The notes below the pieces were generated by a model, which saw only the letters and a list, made by a program, of their open reading frames with translations, made no database searches and was not told the DNA's origin. Positions 28,001-37,245 of a stretch of DNA of 64,000 nt are shown in pieces (positions within the stretch are counted from its first letter, which is position 1; each line of letters opens with the position of its first letter). Made by a program: the position numbers and the translations under genes. Source of the DNA: Candidatus Peregrinibacteria bacterium (GTDB taxonomy: Bacteria > Patescibacteriota > Gracilibacteria > UBA1369); the NCBI GenBank assembly GCA_020851415.1, contig JADZCU010000004.1:62001-126000 (forward strand). Reading direction: 5' to 3'.

Positions 28001-28989
28001 TAGAGATCATTAAGATCTGAAGCGGCGAAACGACCACCATCAAGCTGTACCATTGGACGAAGATCTGGTGGGATTACTGGGAGAACTGTCATGATCATCC
28101 ATTCAGCCTTGATACCAGCTTTCATGAGGGATCCTGCAAGTTTGATACGTTTGATAATTTTCTTTTGCTTCTGACCGGAAGCTTTTTTGAGATCCTGTTC
28201 AAGAGTCTCTGTGAGCTTGTTGAGGTCGAGGTTTTGGATGATGTTGCGGATAGCTTCAGCACCGATACCTGCTTTGAAGATGTGACCGTATTTCATGGAC
28301 ATGTCACGGTATTCAAGTTCAGAGAAGATTTTTCCGATCTTGAGGGTTTCAAGATCGCTCTTGGCAACACGATGTTGTTCATCGAGTTCTTCAATGCGAG
28401 TCGCCATTTCTTTTTCGCTGACTTCGATTTTTTTGCCTGTTTCGTCTTCGATGATTCCTTTTTTGATTTCATCCTGAATTTTTTTGCGGATGACTTTGTA
28501 TTCTACAGTGAGCTGTTCTTTGGCTTCTGTCTTTGACTTATCGTCAACTTCAGTCACGATGTAGGCAGCAAAATAGATAACTTGTTCAATCGCTTTGATT
28601 GGAAGGTCTACTAGCAAACCAATACGACTTGGAGTTGAACGGAGGAACCAGATATGACTTACTGGTACGGCAAGTTTGATGTGAGCCATGCGGTCACGAC
28701 GAACGCTTGAGCGTGTAACTTCAACGCCACACTTTTCACAAATTACACCTTTATAGCGGATACGTTTGTATTTACCGCAATAACATTCCCAGTTTTTTGT
28801 TGGTCCAAATATTTTTTCACAGAAAAGTCCGTCACGTTCAGGTTTCTGAGTACGATAGTTGATGGTTTCCGGTTTTTTTACTTCGCCGTGAGACCATGAA
28901 AGCATCTCTTCCGGTGAAGCTACTGATACCGATATCGCATCGAAGTTATCGAGCGTGGTGAGATTTTTCTCCGTGTCGTTGAATGACAT
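25078..28989 (-). CDS. rpoC: RNA polymerase beta' subunit
   Basis: Beta' carries the catalytic magnesium site of RNA polymerase. The 1303-residue protein has the N-terminal zinc site ([20 protein letters not shown]), the [12 protein letters not shown] active-site motif, the trigger loop region ([15 protein letters not shown]) and the second zinc site ending CMKC. It is shorter than the E. coli protein (1407). It is separated from rpoB by ssb and by a short repeat-bearing gap. Confidence 0.98.
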   Translation of the reverse strand: MSFNDTEKNLTTLDNFDAISVSVASPEEMLSWSHGEVKKPETINYRTQKPERDGLFCEKIFGPTKNWECYCGKYKRIRYKGVICEKCGVEVTRSSVRRDRMAHIKLAVPVSHIWFLRSTPSRIGLLVDLPIKAIEQVIYFAAYIVTEVDDKSKTEAKEQLTVEYKVIRKKIQDEIKKGIIEDETGKKIEVSEKEMATRIEELDEQHRVAKSDLETLKIGKIFSELEYRDMSMKYGHIFKAGIGAEAIRNIIQNLDLNKLTETLEQDLKKASGQKQKKIIKRIKLAGSLMKAGIKAEWMIMTVLPVIPPDLRPMVQLDGGRFAASDLNDLYRRVINRNNRLKRLMAIGAPEVICRNEKRMLQEAVDTLLNNSARQGKTVFNSGDKRKLRSLSDMLKGKQGRFRQNLLGKRVDYSGRSVIVVGPKLKLHQCGLPKSMALELFKPFVIGKLIRDGFAHNIKSAEKLIQAGRKEVWDILEEVTRDRYVLLNRAPTLHRLGIQAFQPVLVEGKAIQIHPLVCTAFNADFDGDQMAVHVPLSQQAQKESRELMVSSHNLLKPSAGEPIVTPVQDMVLGCYYLTKLTEGKNGEGLIFADLNEAMIAYQLGHVHLQAKIGIRINGEIKETTVGRAIFNSFMPQEYGFINETIGKKQLSELISEVYERFGTEITAHVTDDLKRMGFYFATQSGLSIGADDMVVPDAKGAIIDKATDRVKVITDYYNKGLITDDERYNHAIKVWSQTKSDVTVEMVKGILPENDLHYMINSGARGNWGQITQLCGIKGLVANPAGRTIELPIKSNLKEGFSILEYFIATHGGRKGKSDTALKTAEAGYLTRRLVDAVQDIIIKEYDCGSLAAHTVTREESVRIGEKFETRIYGRVLAEAVVDQKSGEVLLEKDEEIDKEMLKVITEKKVDMVKVRSVMTCQTRGGICMKCYGKDLGTNKTVEIGTAVGIIAAQSIGEPGTQLTMRTFHMGGVAGEGDITQGLTRVEELFEARTPKSPAVLTEISGVVKIHHKNSNTEITVTSEEPIESEHMVLADYNPIVKVGDKVKEKDVIAKGPNKSVIRASVAGKIKEIANGNITVLSEGVVERTYKIPFGKTLKVTNNKKVKRGEALTSGHYNLRELMRLTDLYTVQKYIMTEVQSIYASQGQTINDKHIEIIARQMLSKVRVLDSGNTPFLPGELADIMTFEEMNKSLLAEGKTPAKADRLLLGLTRVSLCTDSWLSAASFQETIRVLVEASTTNKMDQLAGLKENVIIGKLIPAGETYRKRHPEILSQIIKQSGKSSRLQAQPMEAQTATMYELPVI

Positions 28990-29040
28990 AGGGGAGGTAA
29001 ATTAGTAAGTATTAAGTATATTGTAGTTAGGTTTTTAGTT

Positions 29041-29090
29041 ACGGTTGGGCGTAGCTACGCCTTTACGTACACCCGGAGGGTGCGTGCTCT
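29041..29090. repeat. Palindromic repeat copy A, between ssb and rpoC
   Basis: The core CTTTACGTACACCCGGAGGG is shared with two copies inside ssb (29205-29249 and 29291-29339), and similarity extends about 45 bases. The copy has outer arms AGCTACGC / GCGTGCT and an inner ACCC/GGGT hairpin. It lies after the ssb stop and is out of the ssb frame, so it is not conserved as protein. Confidence 0.65.
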
Positions 29091-29100
29091 AAATTTTTGC

Positions 29101-29742
29101 TTAGAGGCCGAGGTCGTCATCAATGCCGATGCTTTTTATAGGTGCTGGCGGAGGAGTTGGTGTCGGAGTTGCCGCAGGCACACTTGGTTTTACTGGAGTG
29201 GATTGTCTTTGCTCAGCCTTTACGTCCACCCGAGGGGTAGGCGCTTGCGTTGCAGCTGGTTGTACTTCTTTCTTTGGCATGACAGCCACTGGTTGTCTTA
29301 GCTCCGCCTTTACGTACACCCGGGGGGTGGGAGCTTCTGATGGCATGTCGCTCATGTAATTGTTGTTGTCCATTTCTTCCGGAATGAAGTCAGGTTGATC
29401 TCCGTTTTCACCTTTTTTATCCAGCATGATCAAATCCTGTACTACGATTTCGGTTTTAAAACGTTTGATGCCTTCTGGTGTGTCCCAAGAACGAGTTTTT
29501 AAATATCCTTCTACGTATACTAATTTACTTTTCTTGAGATATTTTTGGCAGACTTCAGCCAGATTGGCCCAGGCTACCACGTCGTGAAATTCACTTAAGC
29601 TCTGACGGCGACCATCGCGGGTTACCCATTCGCGGTTGGTGGCGACACCAAAGGTTACTACAGTCTGGCCGTTTGGTGTTTGTCGGAGTTCTGGATCACG
29701 GGTTAGGTTGCCTATCAAAATAACTTTGTTCACACTTCTCAT
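29101..29742 (-). CDS. ssb: Single-stranded DNA-binding protein
   Basis: SSB coats single-stranded DNA during replication and repair. The OB-fold fills roughly residues 1-105 (NKVILIGNLTRDPELRQTPN, GVATNREW, VYVEGYLKTRSW). A long Pro/Thr/Gln-rich linker follows, and the protein ends SIGIDDDLGL, an acidic tip like the usual DDDIPF but not identical. The linker carries two near-identical segments, APTPRVYVKAELRQ and APTPRVDVKAEQRQ, that match a DNA repeat. Its position between rpoB and rpoC is unusual. Confidence 0.94.
   Translation of the reverse strand: MRSVNKVILIGNLTRDPELRQTPNGQTVVTFGVATNREWVTRDGRRQSLSEFHDVVAWANLAEVCQKYLKKSKLVYVEGYLKTRSWDTPEGIKRFKTEIVVQDLIMLDKKGENGDQPDFIPEEMDNNNYMSDMPSEAPTPRVYVKAELRQPVAVMPKKEVQPAATQAPTPRVDVKAEQRQSTPVKPSVPAATPTPTPPPAPIKSIGIDDDLGL
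29205..29249. repeat. Palindromic repeat copy B, inside ssb
   Basis: The core GCCTTTACGTCCACCCGAGG starts at 29216. It is translated in frame on the minus strand as APTPRVDVKAEQRQ in the SSB linker. Outer complementarity is weaker than in copies A and C. Confidence 0.6.
29291..29339. repeat. Palindromic repeat copy C, inside ssb
   Basis: The core GCCTTTACGTACACCCGGGG starts at 29306, with perfect outer arms AGCTCC / GGAGCT and an inner ACCC/GGGT hairpin. It is translated in frame as APTPRVYVKAELRQ in the SSB linker. Confidence 0.65.
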
Positions 29743-29781
29743 GATTTCTATAAGTTAGGGAAAATCTCGTTTTTACAGGAG

Positions 29782-32700
29782 TTATTCTTTATCCTCATCG
29801 ATACCTTCTTCGGCCATGAGTTCGTCGTCGGAAGGTTCTGCGTCGAGTTCTTCTACAGGGGTGTCGTCAACTGCTTCTTCGAGGGCAAATTCGTCATCGA
29901 CGAGTTCTTTTGCCTCGGATTCGTTTTCGTCGAGGATTTCCATACCGCCTGCGTCCTCTTCCGGAGCTACTACTTCGTCGGCCATAAGTTTTTCAACTTC
30001 CGGATCAACGTCTACCTGTTCAGTTGGAGTTTCTTTGAGAATTTCAGTTTCTTCAACGATGGCTTGTTCCAGAGTGTATTCATCTTCTTCACGGAGGAGT
30101 GCTGCGTTTTCTGTAGCCTGAAGTTTAACGCTCAATCCAAGTGATTGAAGTTCTTTTACCAATACGTTGAATGATTCTGGAGTACGTGGTTTTCTGATTG
30201 GTTCGCCTTTTACGATAGATTCGTAGGCTTTGGCACGACCATATACGTCATCTGATTTGATCGTAAGCATTTCCTGGAGTGTATGAGCAGCGCCGTATGC
30301 TTCAAGCGCCCACACTTCCATTTCTCCGAAACGCTGACCACCATGCTGTGCTTTACCTCCGAGAGGCTGTTGTGTAACGAGAGAATATGGACCAACTGAA
30401 CGAGCGTGAATCTTGTCTTCAATCAAATGGCTCAACTTCATGATGTAACTGATACCTACAGTTGTTTTGCGATCAAACGCTTCACCGCTGCGGCCATCGT
30501 AGAGCTGGATTTTTCCGTCTGTTGGGAGATCTGCTTCTTTGAGCAGCTCTGTAATCTGTTGCGTAGAGATACCTTTCAATGCTGGAGTAGCAACTTTGAT
30601 ACCCAGCTTCTGTGCTGCCCAACCTGCATGGGTTTCCAAGATCTGACCGATGTTCATACGACTTGATACACCGAGTGGGTTTAACACTACGTCGATTGGT
30701 GTACCGTCCGGCATGAATGGCATGTCTTCCTGTGGAACGATAATTGAGATAACACCCTTATTACCGTGGCGTCCCGCAACTTTATCACCCACAGAGATCT
30801 TACGTGTTTGAGCAACGCTCACTTTGATTTGTTGATTTACGCCGGTTGAAAGTTCATCACCATTTTTGCGTGAGAAGATTTGTACGCCGACGATTTTTCC
30901 ACCTTCACCACCTGGGAGGCGGAGAGATGTATCTTTAACGTCACGGGCTTTGTCGCCGAAGATGGCGCGAAGCAGACGTTCTTCTGCTGTTAATTCAGTT
31001 TCACCTTTTGGTGTGATTTTACCAACCAAGATGTCGCCTTCGTGTACTGTTGCACCGATGCGAACGATACCGTTTTCGTCGAGATCTTTGAGGCGGGCTT
31101 CACCAACGTTTGGAATATCACGGGTAATAATTTCTGGACCAAGTTTTGTGTCACGAACATCCATGGTAAATGTTTCGATATGACATGAGTCATAGAAACC
31201 ATCTTTTACCATGCGGTCTGACATAATTACGGCATCCTCAAAGTTGAAACCTTGCCATGACATGTATGCCACGAGCACGTTTCGACCGAGAGCGATTTCA
31301 CCGTTTTCTGTAGCTGCACCGTCTGCGAGTACGTCACCACGGGTTACACGTTGACCTTTTTTTACACGTGCGCGCTGGTGAATAGATGTACCCTGGTTGC
31401 TTCTTTCGTATGCGATTAAACGATATGATGATTTTTTACCATTGTCGTAGATAACGATGATTTGATCTGCGTCTACGTAAGAAACCATACCGCTGTCTTC
31501 GGCGAGAGCTACCTGACCTGAACTTTTTGCCACGAGCTCTTCCATACCTGTACCTACAACCGGAGCGGTTGGAGTTACGAGAGATACAGCCTGACGTTGC
31601 ATGTTTGAACCCATGGATGCACGAGTGTTATCGTCGTGTTCCAAGAACGGAATGAGAGCTGTTGTTTCAGAGATAATCTGTTTTGGAGAGATATCCAAAT
31701 GTGTTACTTCGTTGATGGTAATCGTATTTGGCTCACCGTTTACACGGGCAGCAATACGAGGAACCATGATTTCACCAACTTCGTTTGATGGAATGTTGGC
31801 TTCACCGATAACCAAACCACGTTCTTCGTCGGCATCGTAATAGCGAACGTTTTCTGTGAGGAATGGCATAACCGCTATTCTTTCCATTTTTACTTTTTCA
31901 ATCTCTTTTGCGAGTTTTTCATTTACTACAGTACCGCTCTTAGCGATAACTTTTTTCTTATCATCAATCACATCTTCAACGATGGTGTGACCGGTGAGAG
32001 CTTTTGCCTTGTTTTCAATACTGTGGCCAACTTCACGATATGGAGTTTCAATAAAGCCATACTTGTTTACACGGGCAAATGTACCCAAATGCACTACGAG
32101 ACCGATGTTTGGACCTTCTGGAGTGGAAATAGGACAGATACGACCGTAGTGAGATGGATGCACGTCACGTACATCGAAGGATGCACGTTCACGGGAGAGA
32201 CCACCCGGACCCATGGCAGACAAACGACGTTTGTGAGCAAGCTCAGCAAGTGGGTTTGTTTGATCCATGAACTGTGACAACTGTGAGCTGGCAAAGAATT
32301 CACGGAGAGCCGCTGTGATAGGGCGGGAGTTGATAAGTTGAGTTGGAGTAACCGTTTCAAGATCCATAACTGTCATACGATCTTTGGCGATACGATCAGT
32401 ACGCAGGAGACCTACGCGGAATTTGTTCTGTACCAGTTCACCTACAGCGCGAACGCGGCGGTTTGAAAGGTGATCGATATCGTCAGGAGTTACTTCACCA
32501 TTATTCATGCGAACGAGTTCACGCAAAATTGCGAGAAGGTCATCAACCTGGAATACATGGTTTTCTTTTTTGTTTGGTACGTCGAGTACGAAACGTTTGT
32601 TGAGTTTGTAACGAGCTACCGGACCCATGTCATATTTGCGGTAGTCGAAGAACATTGACTGGATGAGAGACTTGGCATTTTCCGGAGTAGCCAAATCACC

Positions 32701-33882
32701 CGGACGGATCTTTTTGTAAATGCTCTGGTATGCCTCGTCTTCAGTTTTTGCACTGTCTTTTTCCAGAGTGTTGAAAATGTAATCGTGTTCAGGATCTTTG
32801 GTCACCTCTTTGAAGAGATCCAAAATGTCTTTGTCTGATTTGTAACCGAATACTCGAAGAAGGGAAGTGATCGGGATTTTGCGTTTGCGATCAATCTTTA
32901 CCGTGATGATTCCTTTCTTATCTGTTTCGATTTCGAGCCAAGCACCACGCTTTGGAATGATTTTTGCATTGTGCATTCCAGGTGCGAGGGAGTTGCGTGA
33001 GAAAAATACACCAGGAGAACGTACCAACTGACTTACCACTACACGTTCAATACCGTTTACGATAAACGTTCCACGGTTTGTCATAAGTGGAATACCGCCA
33101 AGGAACACGTCCTGTTCTTTAATTTCACCTGATTCTTTGTTGATTAACTGTACATGAACTTTCAGCGGAGCTTCATAGGTCATGTTCTTTGATTTGCATG
33201 TATCGGGGTCATGCTTTGGTTCGCCGATGGAGTGTCTTAAAAAGTGAAGTTCCAGTTTTTTGCCGGAGAAATCACTGATTGGATTGATTTCATCAAGGAG
33301 TTCACGGATACCTTCATCCAAATACCAGCGATATGAATCGATCTGGATTTCGATCAGGTTGGGGAGAACGATTTTTTCGTCGATACGGTCATTGAAGAAA
33401 CGGCGACCGCTGGTCTCTTTCATGCTGATGTTTTCCTTTGGAAGAAGTTTGGAAATTTCGTCAGCGACGTTTGAAGAAGCTTTGATCTTAGCCAACTTTT
33501 CACGGGCTTTGAGTGAAGCTTCTGCTGCGATTTTTCCAGCTTTTTCAAGCTGAACCTCTTTTTTAGAAGGGTTCTGAACATGAACTTTTTTTGGTTCCTC
33601 TTTCTTTGCTTCAACTTTTGGTTGAGCTTTGACTTCGACTTTTTTCGCTGCTGGTTTTGAGACAGGAGCTACGGCTTTTTTAGGAGCCGGTTTTGTTGCT
33701 TTTACCGCTTTCTTGGCAACAGGTTTTGCCTTTGGGGCTGCTTTTTTCACCGGAGCTTTTTTAGGAGCCGGTTTTTTAGCAACCTTCTTGACGGTCTTTA
33801 AAGGTTTTGTCGCTTTTTTAACCGGCGCAGCCTTTTTGAGGGGCTTCGCAGCTTTTTTAGCGGCAGGTTTCTTTTTCGCCAT
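29782..33882 (-). CDS. rpoB: RNA polymerase beta subunit with basic N-tail and acidic C-tail
   Basis: Beta forms half of the RNA polymerase claw. The canonical protein starts about residue 155 (GRRFFNDRIDEKIVLPNLIE) and runs to KELQSLGLSVKLQ near residue 1255. It includes the rifampicin-pocket region (SQLSQFMDQTNPLAELAHKR, wild-type-like) and the GRHGNKGV motif. The first ~110 residues are an extreme Lys/Ala/Pro low-complexity tail like histone H1, followed by a charged helix. The last ~110 residues are extremely Asp/Glu-rich. Both extensions are outside the usual beta fold. Confidence 0.97.
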   Translation of the reverse strand: MAKKKPAAKKAAKPLKKAAPVKKATKPLKTVKKVAKKPAPKKAPVKKAAPKAKPVAKKAVKATKPAPKKAVAPVSKPAAKKVEVKAQPKVEAKKEEPKKVHVQNPSKKEVQLEKAGKIAAEASLKAREKLAKIKASSNVADEISKLLPKENISMKETSGRRFFNDRIDEKIVLPNLIEIQIDSYRWYLDEGIRELLDEINPISDFSGKKLELHFLRHSIGEPKHDPDTCKSKNMTYEAPLKVHVQLINKESGEIKEQDVFLGGIPLMTNRGTFIVNGIERVVVSQLVRSPGVFFSRNSLAPGMHNAKIIPKRGAWLEIETDKKGIITVKIDRKRKIPITSLLRVFGYKSDKDILDLFKEVTKDPEHDYIFNTLEKDSAKTEDEAYQSIYKKIRPGDLATPENAKSLIQSMFFDYRKYDMGPVARYKLNKRFVLDVPNKKENHVFQVDDLLAILRELVRMNNGEVTPDDIDHLSNRRVRAVGELVQNKFRVGLLRTDRIAKDRMTVMDLETVTPTQLINSRPITAALREFFASSQLSQFMDQTNPLAELAHKRRLSAMGPGGLSRERASFDVRDVHPSHYGRICPISTPEGPNIGLVVHLGTFARVNKYGFIETPYREVGHSIENKAKALTGHTIVEDVIDDKKKVIAKSGTVVNEKLAKEIEKVKMERIAVMPFLTENVRYYDADEERGLVIGEANIPSNEVGEIMVPRIAARVNGEPNTITINEVTHLDISPKQIISETTALIPFLEHDDNTRASMGSNMQRQAVSLVTPTAPVVGTGMEELVAKSSGQVALAEDSGMVSYVDADQIIVIYDNGKKSSYRLIAYERSNQGTSIHQRARVKKGQRVTRGDVLADGAATENGEIALGRNVLVAYMSWQGFNFEDAVIMSDRMVKDGFYDSCHIETFTMDVRDTKLGPEIITRDIPNVGEARLKDLDENGIVRIGATVHEGDILVGKITPKGETELTAEERLLRAIFGDKARDVKDTSLRLPGGEGGKIVGVQIFSRKNGDELSTGVNQQIKVSVAQTRKISVGDKVAGRHGNKGVISIIVPQEDMPFMPDGTPIDVVLNPLGVSSRMNIGQILETHAGWAAQKLGIKVATPALKGISTQQITELLKEADLPTDGKIQLYDGRSGEAFDRKTTVGISYIMKLSHLIEDKIHARSVGPYSLVTQQPLGGKAQHGGQRFGEMEVWALEAYGAAHTLQEMLTIKSDDVYGRAKAYESIVKGEPIRKPRTPESFNVLVKELQSLGLSVKLQATENAALLREEDEYTLEQAIVEETEILKETPTEQVDVDPEVEKLMADEVVAPEEDAGGMEILDENESEAKELVDDEFALEEAVDDTPVEELDAEPSDDELMAEEGIDEDKE

Positions 33883-33920
33883 AAATGAAAAAGGAAGTGA
33901 AATAATAGCTTTCGGAAAGT

Positions 33921-33947
33921 GCTGGCACGGCTTAAATAAGCCCCAGC
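33921..33947 (-). promoter_or_regulatory. Stem-loop in the rpoB leader
   Basis: On the minus strand, GCTGG/CCAGC encloses GGCTT-ATTT-AAGCC. Just upstream in the same leader GCTATC can pair with GATAGC across about 30 bases. The hairpin lies in the roughly 125-base untranslated leader of rpoB and is not followed by a T-run, so it is not a simple terminator. Confidence 0.45.
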
Positions 33948-34013
33948 GGCAAGAATCGGCTATCGCTCACAACACAATCGGGACCTTGTAAAAAGTTCTC
34001 TGATAGCGAGTCC

Positions 34014-34041
34014 ATTCTATTCATTTTTGGGCTAGAGTCAA
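34014..34041 (-). promoter_or_regulatory. rpoB operon promoter
   Basis: On the minus strand, TTGACT (34036-34041) and TAGAAT (34014-34019) are separated by 16 bases. This gives a leader of about 125 bases before the rpoB ATG and makes rpoB-ssb-rpoC-rpsL-rpsG one transcription unit that does not include L7/L12 genes here. Confidence 0.6.
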
Positions 34042-34195
34042 ATGGAAATTTGTGATTTCGCCGGTTTGCTAACTGGCGAAAAAATTGGAAATAGGTCTGA
34101 CCCGTTTTAATTGACAGAGTGTTTTTTGTTGAATTTGTTTTTCTGCCTTGAAATAACGGTGAGTTTTTTTACTCAGCGTTTAGGCGACGTCACCA
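34042..34195. other. Gene-free stretch upstream of the rpoB promoter
   Basis: There is no supported gene. It contains a short inverted repeat GTGAG/ACTCA around a T-run near 34160-34175 and otherwise A/T-rich sequence. A 62-codon open frame at 34111-34299 runs antisense into the ABC permease and is rejected. Confidence 0.4.
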
Positions 34196-34221
34196 CAAAA
34201 AAGTGGCACTTTCAAATGCCA
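34196..34221 (-). terminator. Probable terminator after the ABC permease gene
   Basis: TGGCA (34204-34208) pairs with TGCCA (34217-34221) around eight bases; on the minus strand it is followed by ACTTTTTT. The stem is short, so confidence is moderate. It lies 22 bases after the permease stop. Confidence 0.45.
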
Positions 34222-34243
34222 TGGTGTGTTGTGCGGTCACGAA

Positions 34244-35524
34244 TTAACTCGTCAAGGCTTCTAACGGTTCCAGGTTGCCGGCTTTCATGGCTGGAATGAG
34301 GGCAAAGAAATTGCAGAGGATGATGCCGAAGAGCAGGATGAAAATTGCCGTGAGTGGTGTTGTTATAAAGAGGGTTTCCGGTTTTGTGCTGAGTACGGGG
34401 AGCGCGCTGAGAGCGATGCCGTTGATGATAAAGCCGGCGATGAAACTGAAGAGGAGTCCGGTGACACTGGCGATGGTGCCTATGAGTGTGGCTTCGGTGA
34501 GGATCATTTTTTGGATGTCGCTTTGGGTGGCACCCAAAGTTCTGTAGATGCCGATTTCGTGTTTGCGTTCACTGACGGCGGAAAGGAAGGTGTTCATGAT
34601 CATGAGGCCGGAGACGAAGAGAATGATGAGGCTGACCATGCTGAGGCCCAGGGTAACGATTTTGAAATTATCCTGGATGGCTTTGAGTTCGTCTTCTGAA
34701 CTGAATACGTCCAGACCCAGGTTCTGGATTGCTTTGCTTACGGATTCGGCGTGTTCAACGCTGTCTACTTGTACGAAAAGACGGAGGTATTGATCCTGAT
34801 AGCTGCCGTTGTTTTGAAGGTTGAGTTGGCGGATGGCTTCGATTGGGAGAGTTACGCCAACCAGGGAGGTGCGGTCGGAGAAGCCGGCGATTTTGGCACG
34901 AACCGGGTTTGTGCTTTGGCCGAGTTGAGGGAAGAATGTTGATTGGTTTGGGAGGAGTGTGAACTCAATACCACTGATATCTTTTTCGGTGAAGGTTGGC
35001 AGGCGGTTGGTAGGTGCTACGGTGAAGTTGTACAGATCAACTATTTTGCGGGAGATGAAAACCGGGTATGGTTGCTCGGGGTTGTCCCACTGCTCTTTGG
35101 TGTACGATGTCGCGAGATCGTCTTTGATGAATTCGTAGGGTACGCCGAAAATCATGGCGTCGGTTTGGAGTCCTTGCCCCATGAGTGACACCTGGAGTGA
35201 TGAGATGTTGGCGTAGTTCATTTCCGGATACACTGCCGTGACGTGGGGGATTTTTTCGATACTTTCTTTTTTGTCAGGAGTGATGGGGTTTTGCGGCCCT
35301 TGGTTTAATAATTTGAGCAACCCGCCTTTTTCACCCTTCGCTTGTACCGTGATTTGGGTGAGGGGACTGGCGCTGGTGAGTTTTCCAATGACTGCCTCCT
35401 TGATGCCTTCGCTCAATGAGAGCAGCAGCGCGAGTGATGCAATGCCAACACTGATACCGAGTGTTGTGAGCACGGTGCGTGTTTTTTGGTTGAGCAGGTT
35501 TTTGAGAGCGAGGCTTAGGTACAC
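34244..35524 (-). CDS. ABC transporter permease, MacB/FtsX type
   Basis: This is a membrane subunit of an ABC exporter or envelope mechanotransmission system. The 426-residue protein has an N-terminal membrane helix (TRTVLTTLGISVGIASLALL), a large extracytoplasmic MacB-like domain (about 45-290), and three C-terminal helices of the FtsX type around 295-415. The start is GTG. The ATPase gene lies upstream in the same direction with 91 bases between, so the two probably form one transporter. The substrate cannot be told from sequence. Confidence 0.9.
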   Translation of the reverse strand: MYLSLALKNLLNQKTRTVLTTLGISVGIASLALLLSLSEGIKEAVIGKLTSASPLTQITVQAKGEKGGLLKLLNQGPQNPITPDKKESIEKIPHVTAVYPEMNYANISSLQVSLMGQGLQTDAMIFGVPYEFIKDDLATSYTKEQWDNPEQPYPVFISRKIVDLYNFTVAPTNRLPTFTEKDISGIEFTLLPNQSTFFPQLGQSTNPVRAKIAGFSDRTSLVGVTLPIEAIRQLNLQNNGSYQDQYLRLFVQVDSVEHAESVSKAIQNLGLDVFSSEDELKAIQDNFKIVTLGLSMVSLIILFVSGLMIMNTFLSAVSERKHEIGIYRTLGATQSDIQKMILTEATLIGTIASVTGLLFSFIAGFIINGIALSALPVLSTKPETLFITTPLTAIFILLFGIILCNFFALIPAMKAGNLEPLEALTS

Positions 35525-35615
35525 GGGTGTACGGTATATAGTATAGAGGGGTTTGCTGTCGCAAACTTCTTTTGCTATGCCTGCTTGGGGGCAGGCGCGA
35601 TTTGCTCCGGCAAAT

Positions 35616-36311
35616 CTAGTTGGTGAATCTGGTGGGGCGGTTTTTGGTTACTAGTTTGCCGTCTTTGATTTCGATAACTCTTTGGGCAGCCTTTGCAATT
35701 TCCTTATCGTGGGTGACAATAATTAGGGTGAGCTTCTTTTGTTTGTGGACCTTTTTCAACAAATCAATAATCGCTTTTCCAGTTACTGAGTCCAGGTTGC
35801 CGGTAGGCTCATCGGCCAAAATAATTTTGGGGGCATTGATGAGTGCGCGAGCTATGGCTACGCGTTGTTTTTGTCCTCCGGAAATTTCGTTTGGGCGGTG
35901 ATTGAGACGGTCACCAAGGTGTAAATCTTCTAAAAGTTCGGTCGCTTTTTTTTGGTGCGAAGCTTTTTCTTCGTGGCTGGCAAACATGAGGGGGACTTTG
36001 ACGTTTTCTAAAATGCTCAGGTGTTGCAGTAAATGGAACTCCTGAAAAATGAAACCGATGGTGCGGTTTCGGTATTTGGAAAGCACGCTGTCCGGAGTGA
36101 GCGCGAGATTTTTTTTCTGGACGACGACCTCTCCGTAACTTGGTTTATCCAGTCCGGCGATTAAATGGAGGAGTGTGGATTTGCCCGAACCGGATGGCCC
36201 GACAATCGCAACGAATTCACCTTCTTTGATAGAAAGGCTGACGCCGCTGAGGGCTTCAATTTCTTCGTTTCCTACATGATAAATTTTGCTGACGTCCTTA
36301 ATCTCGATCAT
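35616..36311 (-). CDS. ABC transporter ATPase, LolD/MacB type
   Basis: It is the ATP-hydrolysing partner of the downstream permease. The 231-residue protein has all motifs: Walker [10 protein letters not shown] near residue 38, Q-loop FQEFHLL, signature [15 protein letters not shown], Walker [13 protein letters not shown] and the H-loop VTHD. The overall pattern is that of the LolD/MacB/FtsE subgroup. It follows the TIM-barrel gene by 48 bases. Confidence 0.93.
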   Translation of the reverse strand: MIEIKDVSKIYHVGNEEIEALSGVSLSIKEGEFVAIVGPSGSGKSTLLHLIAGLDKPSYGEVVVQKKNLALTPDSVLSKYRNRTIGFIFQEFHLLQHLSILENVKVPLMFASHEEKASHQKKATELLEDLHLGDRLNHRPNEISGGQKQRVAIARALINAPKIILADEPTGNLDSVTGKAIIDLLKKVHKQKKLTLIIVTHDKEIAKAAQRVIEIKDGKLVTKNRPTRFTN

Positions 36312-36359
36312 GTCGGCAGTTTAGCATAGCTTTTCTCCCTTGCAATAGCGCTTTTTGTT

Positions 36360-37157
36360 CTATGCGTGGTTGCCCGGTTCAGCTGGGACATCGACGGATT
36401 TTGGCATTAGCTTCACGTTGGTGAAGTAGGTGTCGTAGAAGAGTTTTTCTTCTTCCAGAGCTTTGATCACTTTGTCGTCTTCGCCGACTGTCAGGAATTT
36501 GCCGTTGAGTTTGAGTGATACGGTTCCTGGGAATCCGTCCTGCTTGAGCTTAGTGAGGAAGCTTTCGATTGGGAGGATACCTTTTTCCATCGGGGCATAA
36601 TATTTGCCGGCGCGGACGTTGGAAATGTGAACGTGTACCAGGAATTTTTGGAGGGATTTGTAGGTACGGATTAAGTCTTCGCGGCGTTGAGCAACGCGGG
36701 AAGTGTCCAGACAAGCGTGTTTGAATTTTTTGAGATCGAGCATGCTGCCCATGGCGTTTTCCGGGATGAGGCCCAGGAATGTTTGTGATGGAGCGTTTTC
36801 CAAAGCGATGGAGATGTTTTCTTTTTGACGGAGTTTTGGAATTTCGTTTTTCATCCACTGAACGTATTTGAAATCAAAAATCTTTGGTGGTTGGATGACG
36901 ATAATTCTTGTACCAAGAAGTTTGGCCATGCTCACGGTTTCCATAATCTTTTTTGGACTGGAAAGAGGAGGCGTGGCGATAGCTAAAACTGGAACACCTG
37001 TTTGGTCGATCAGCGATTTAATGTACTGCGCATTTTGGGTATCGTAATTTTTTGGGTCGATTGTGAGGTCGATACCATCGAATTTGGCAGCTTTCACGAA
37101 GCTGAATATACGGTTTAAGCCGTATCCTTTAAGTGAATCTGTTGAAAGTGCGAGCAT
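36360..37157 (-). CDS. TIM-barrel protein of the sugar isomerase/endonuclease IV superfamily
   Basis: The 265-residue protein has the xylose-isomerase-like TIM-barrel pattern: FDGIDLTIDP early, IVIQPPK, SIALENAP in the middle, and KFLVHVHISNVRAGKYYAPM with the metal-site region. The likely metal ligands (Glu in ALENA, Asp in CLDTS, His in VHVHIS) are visible. Members act as sugar-phosphate isomerases or epimerases; the substrate is unknown. Confidence 0.8.
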   Translation of the reverse strand: MLALSTDSLKGYGLNRIFSFVKAAKFDGIDLTIDPKNYDTQNAQYIKSLIDQTGVPVLAIATPPLSSPKKIMETVSMAKLLGTRIIVIQPPKIFDFKYVQWMKNEIPKLRQKENISIALENAPSQTFLGLIPENAMGSMLDLKKFKHACLDTSRVAQRREDLIRTYKSLQKFLVHVHISNVRAGKYYAPMEKGILPIESFLTKLKQDGFPGTVSLKLNGKFLTVGEDDKVIKALEEEKLFYDTYFTNVKLMPKSVDVPAEPGNHA

Positions 37158-37245
37158 TTGGGTATTTCTTTATGTTTTCGTCTAATTTTAGCACAAAAAG
37201 TGCCTTTTAATCAAGAAGGTGCATGAGGATGAGCAGCAACTGGTT

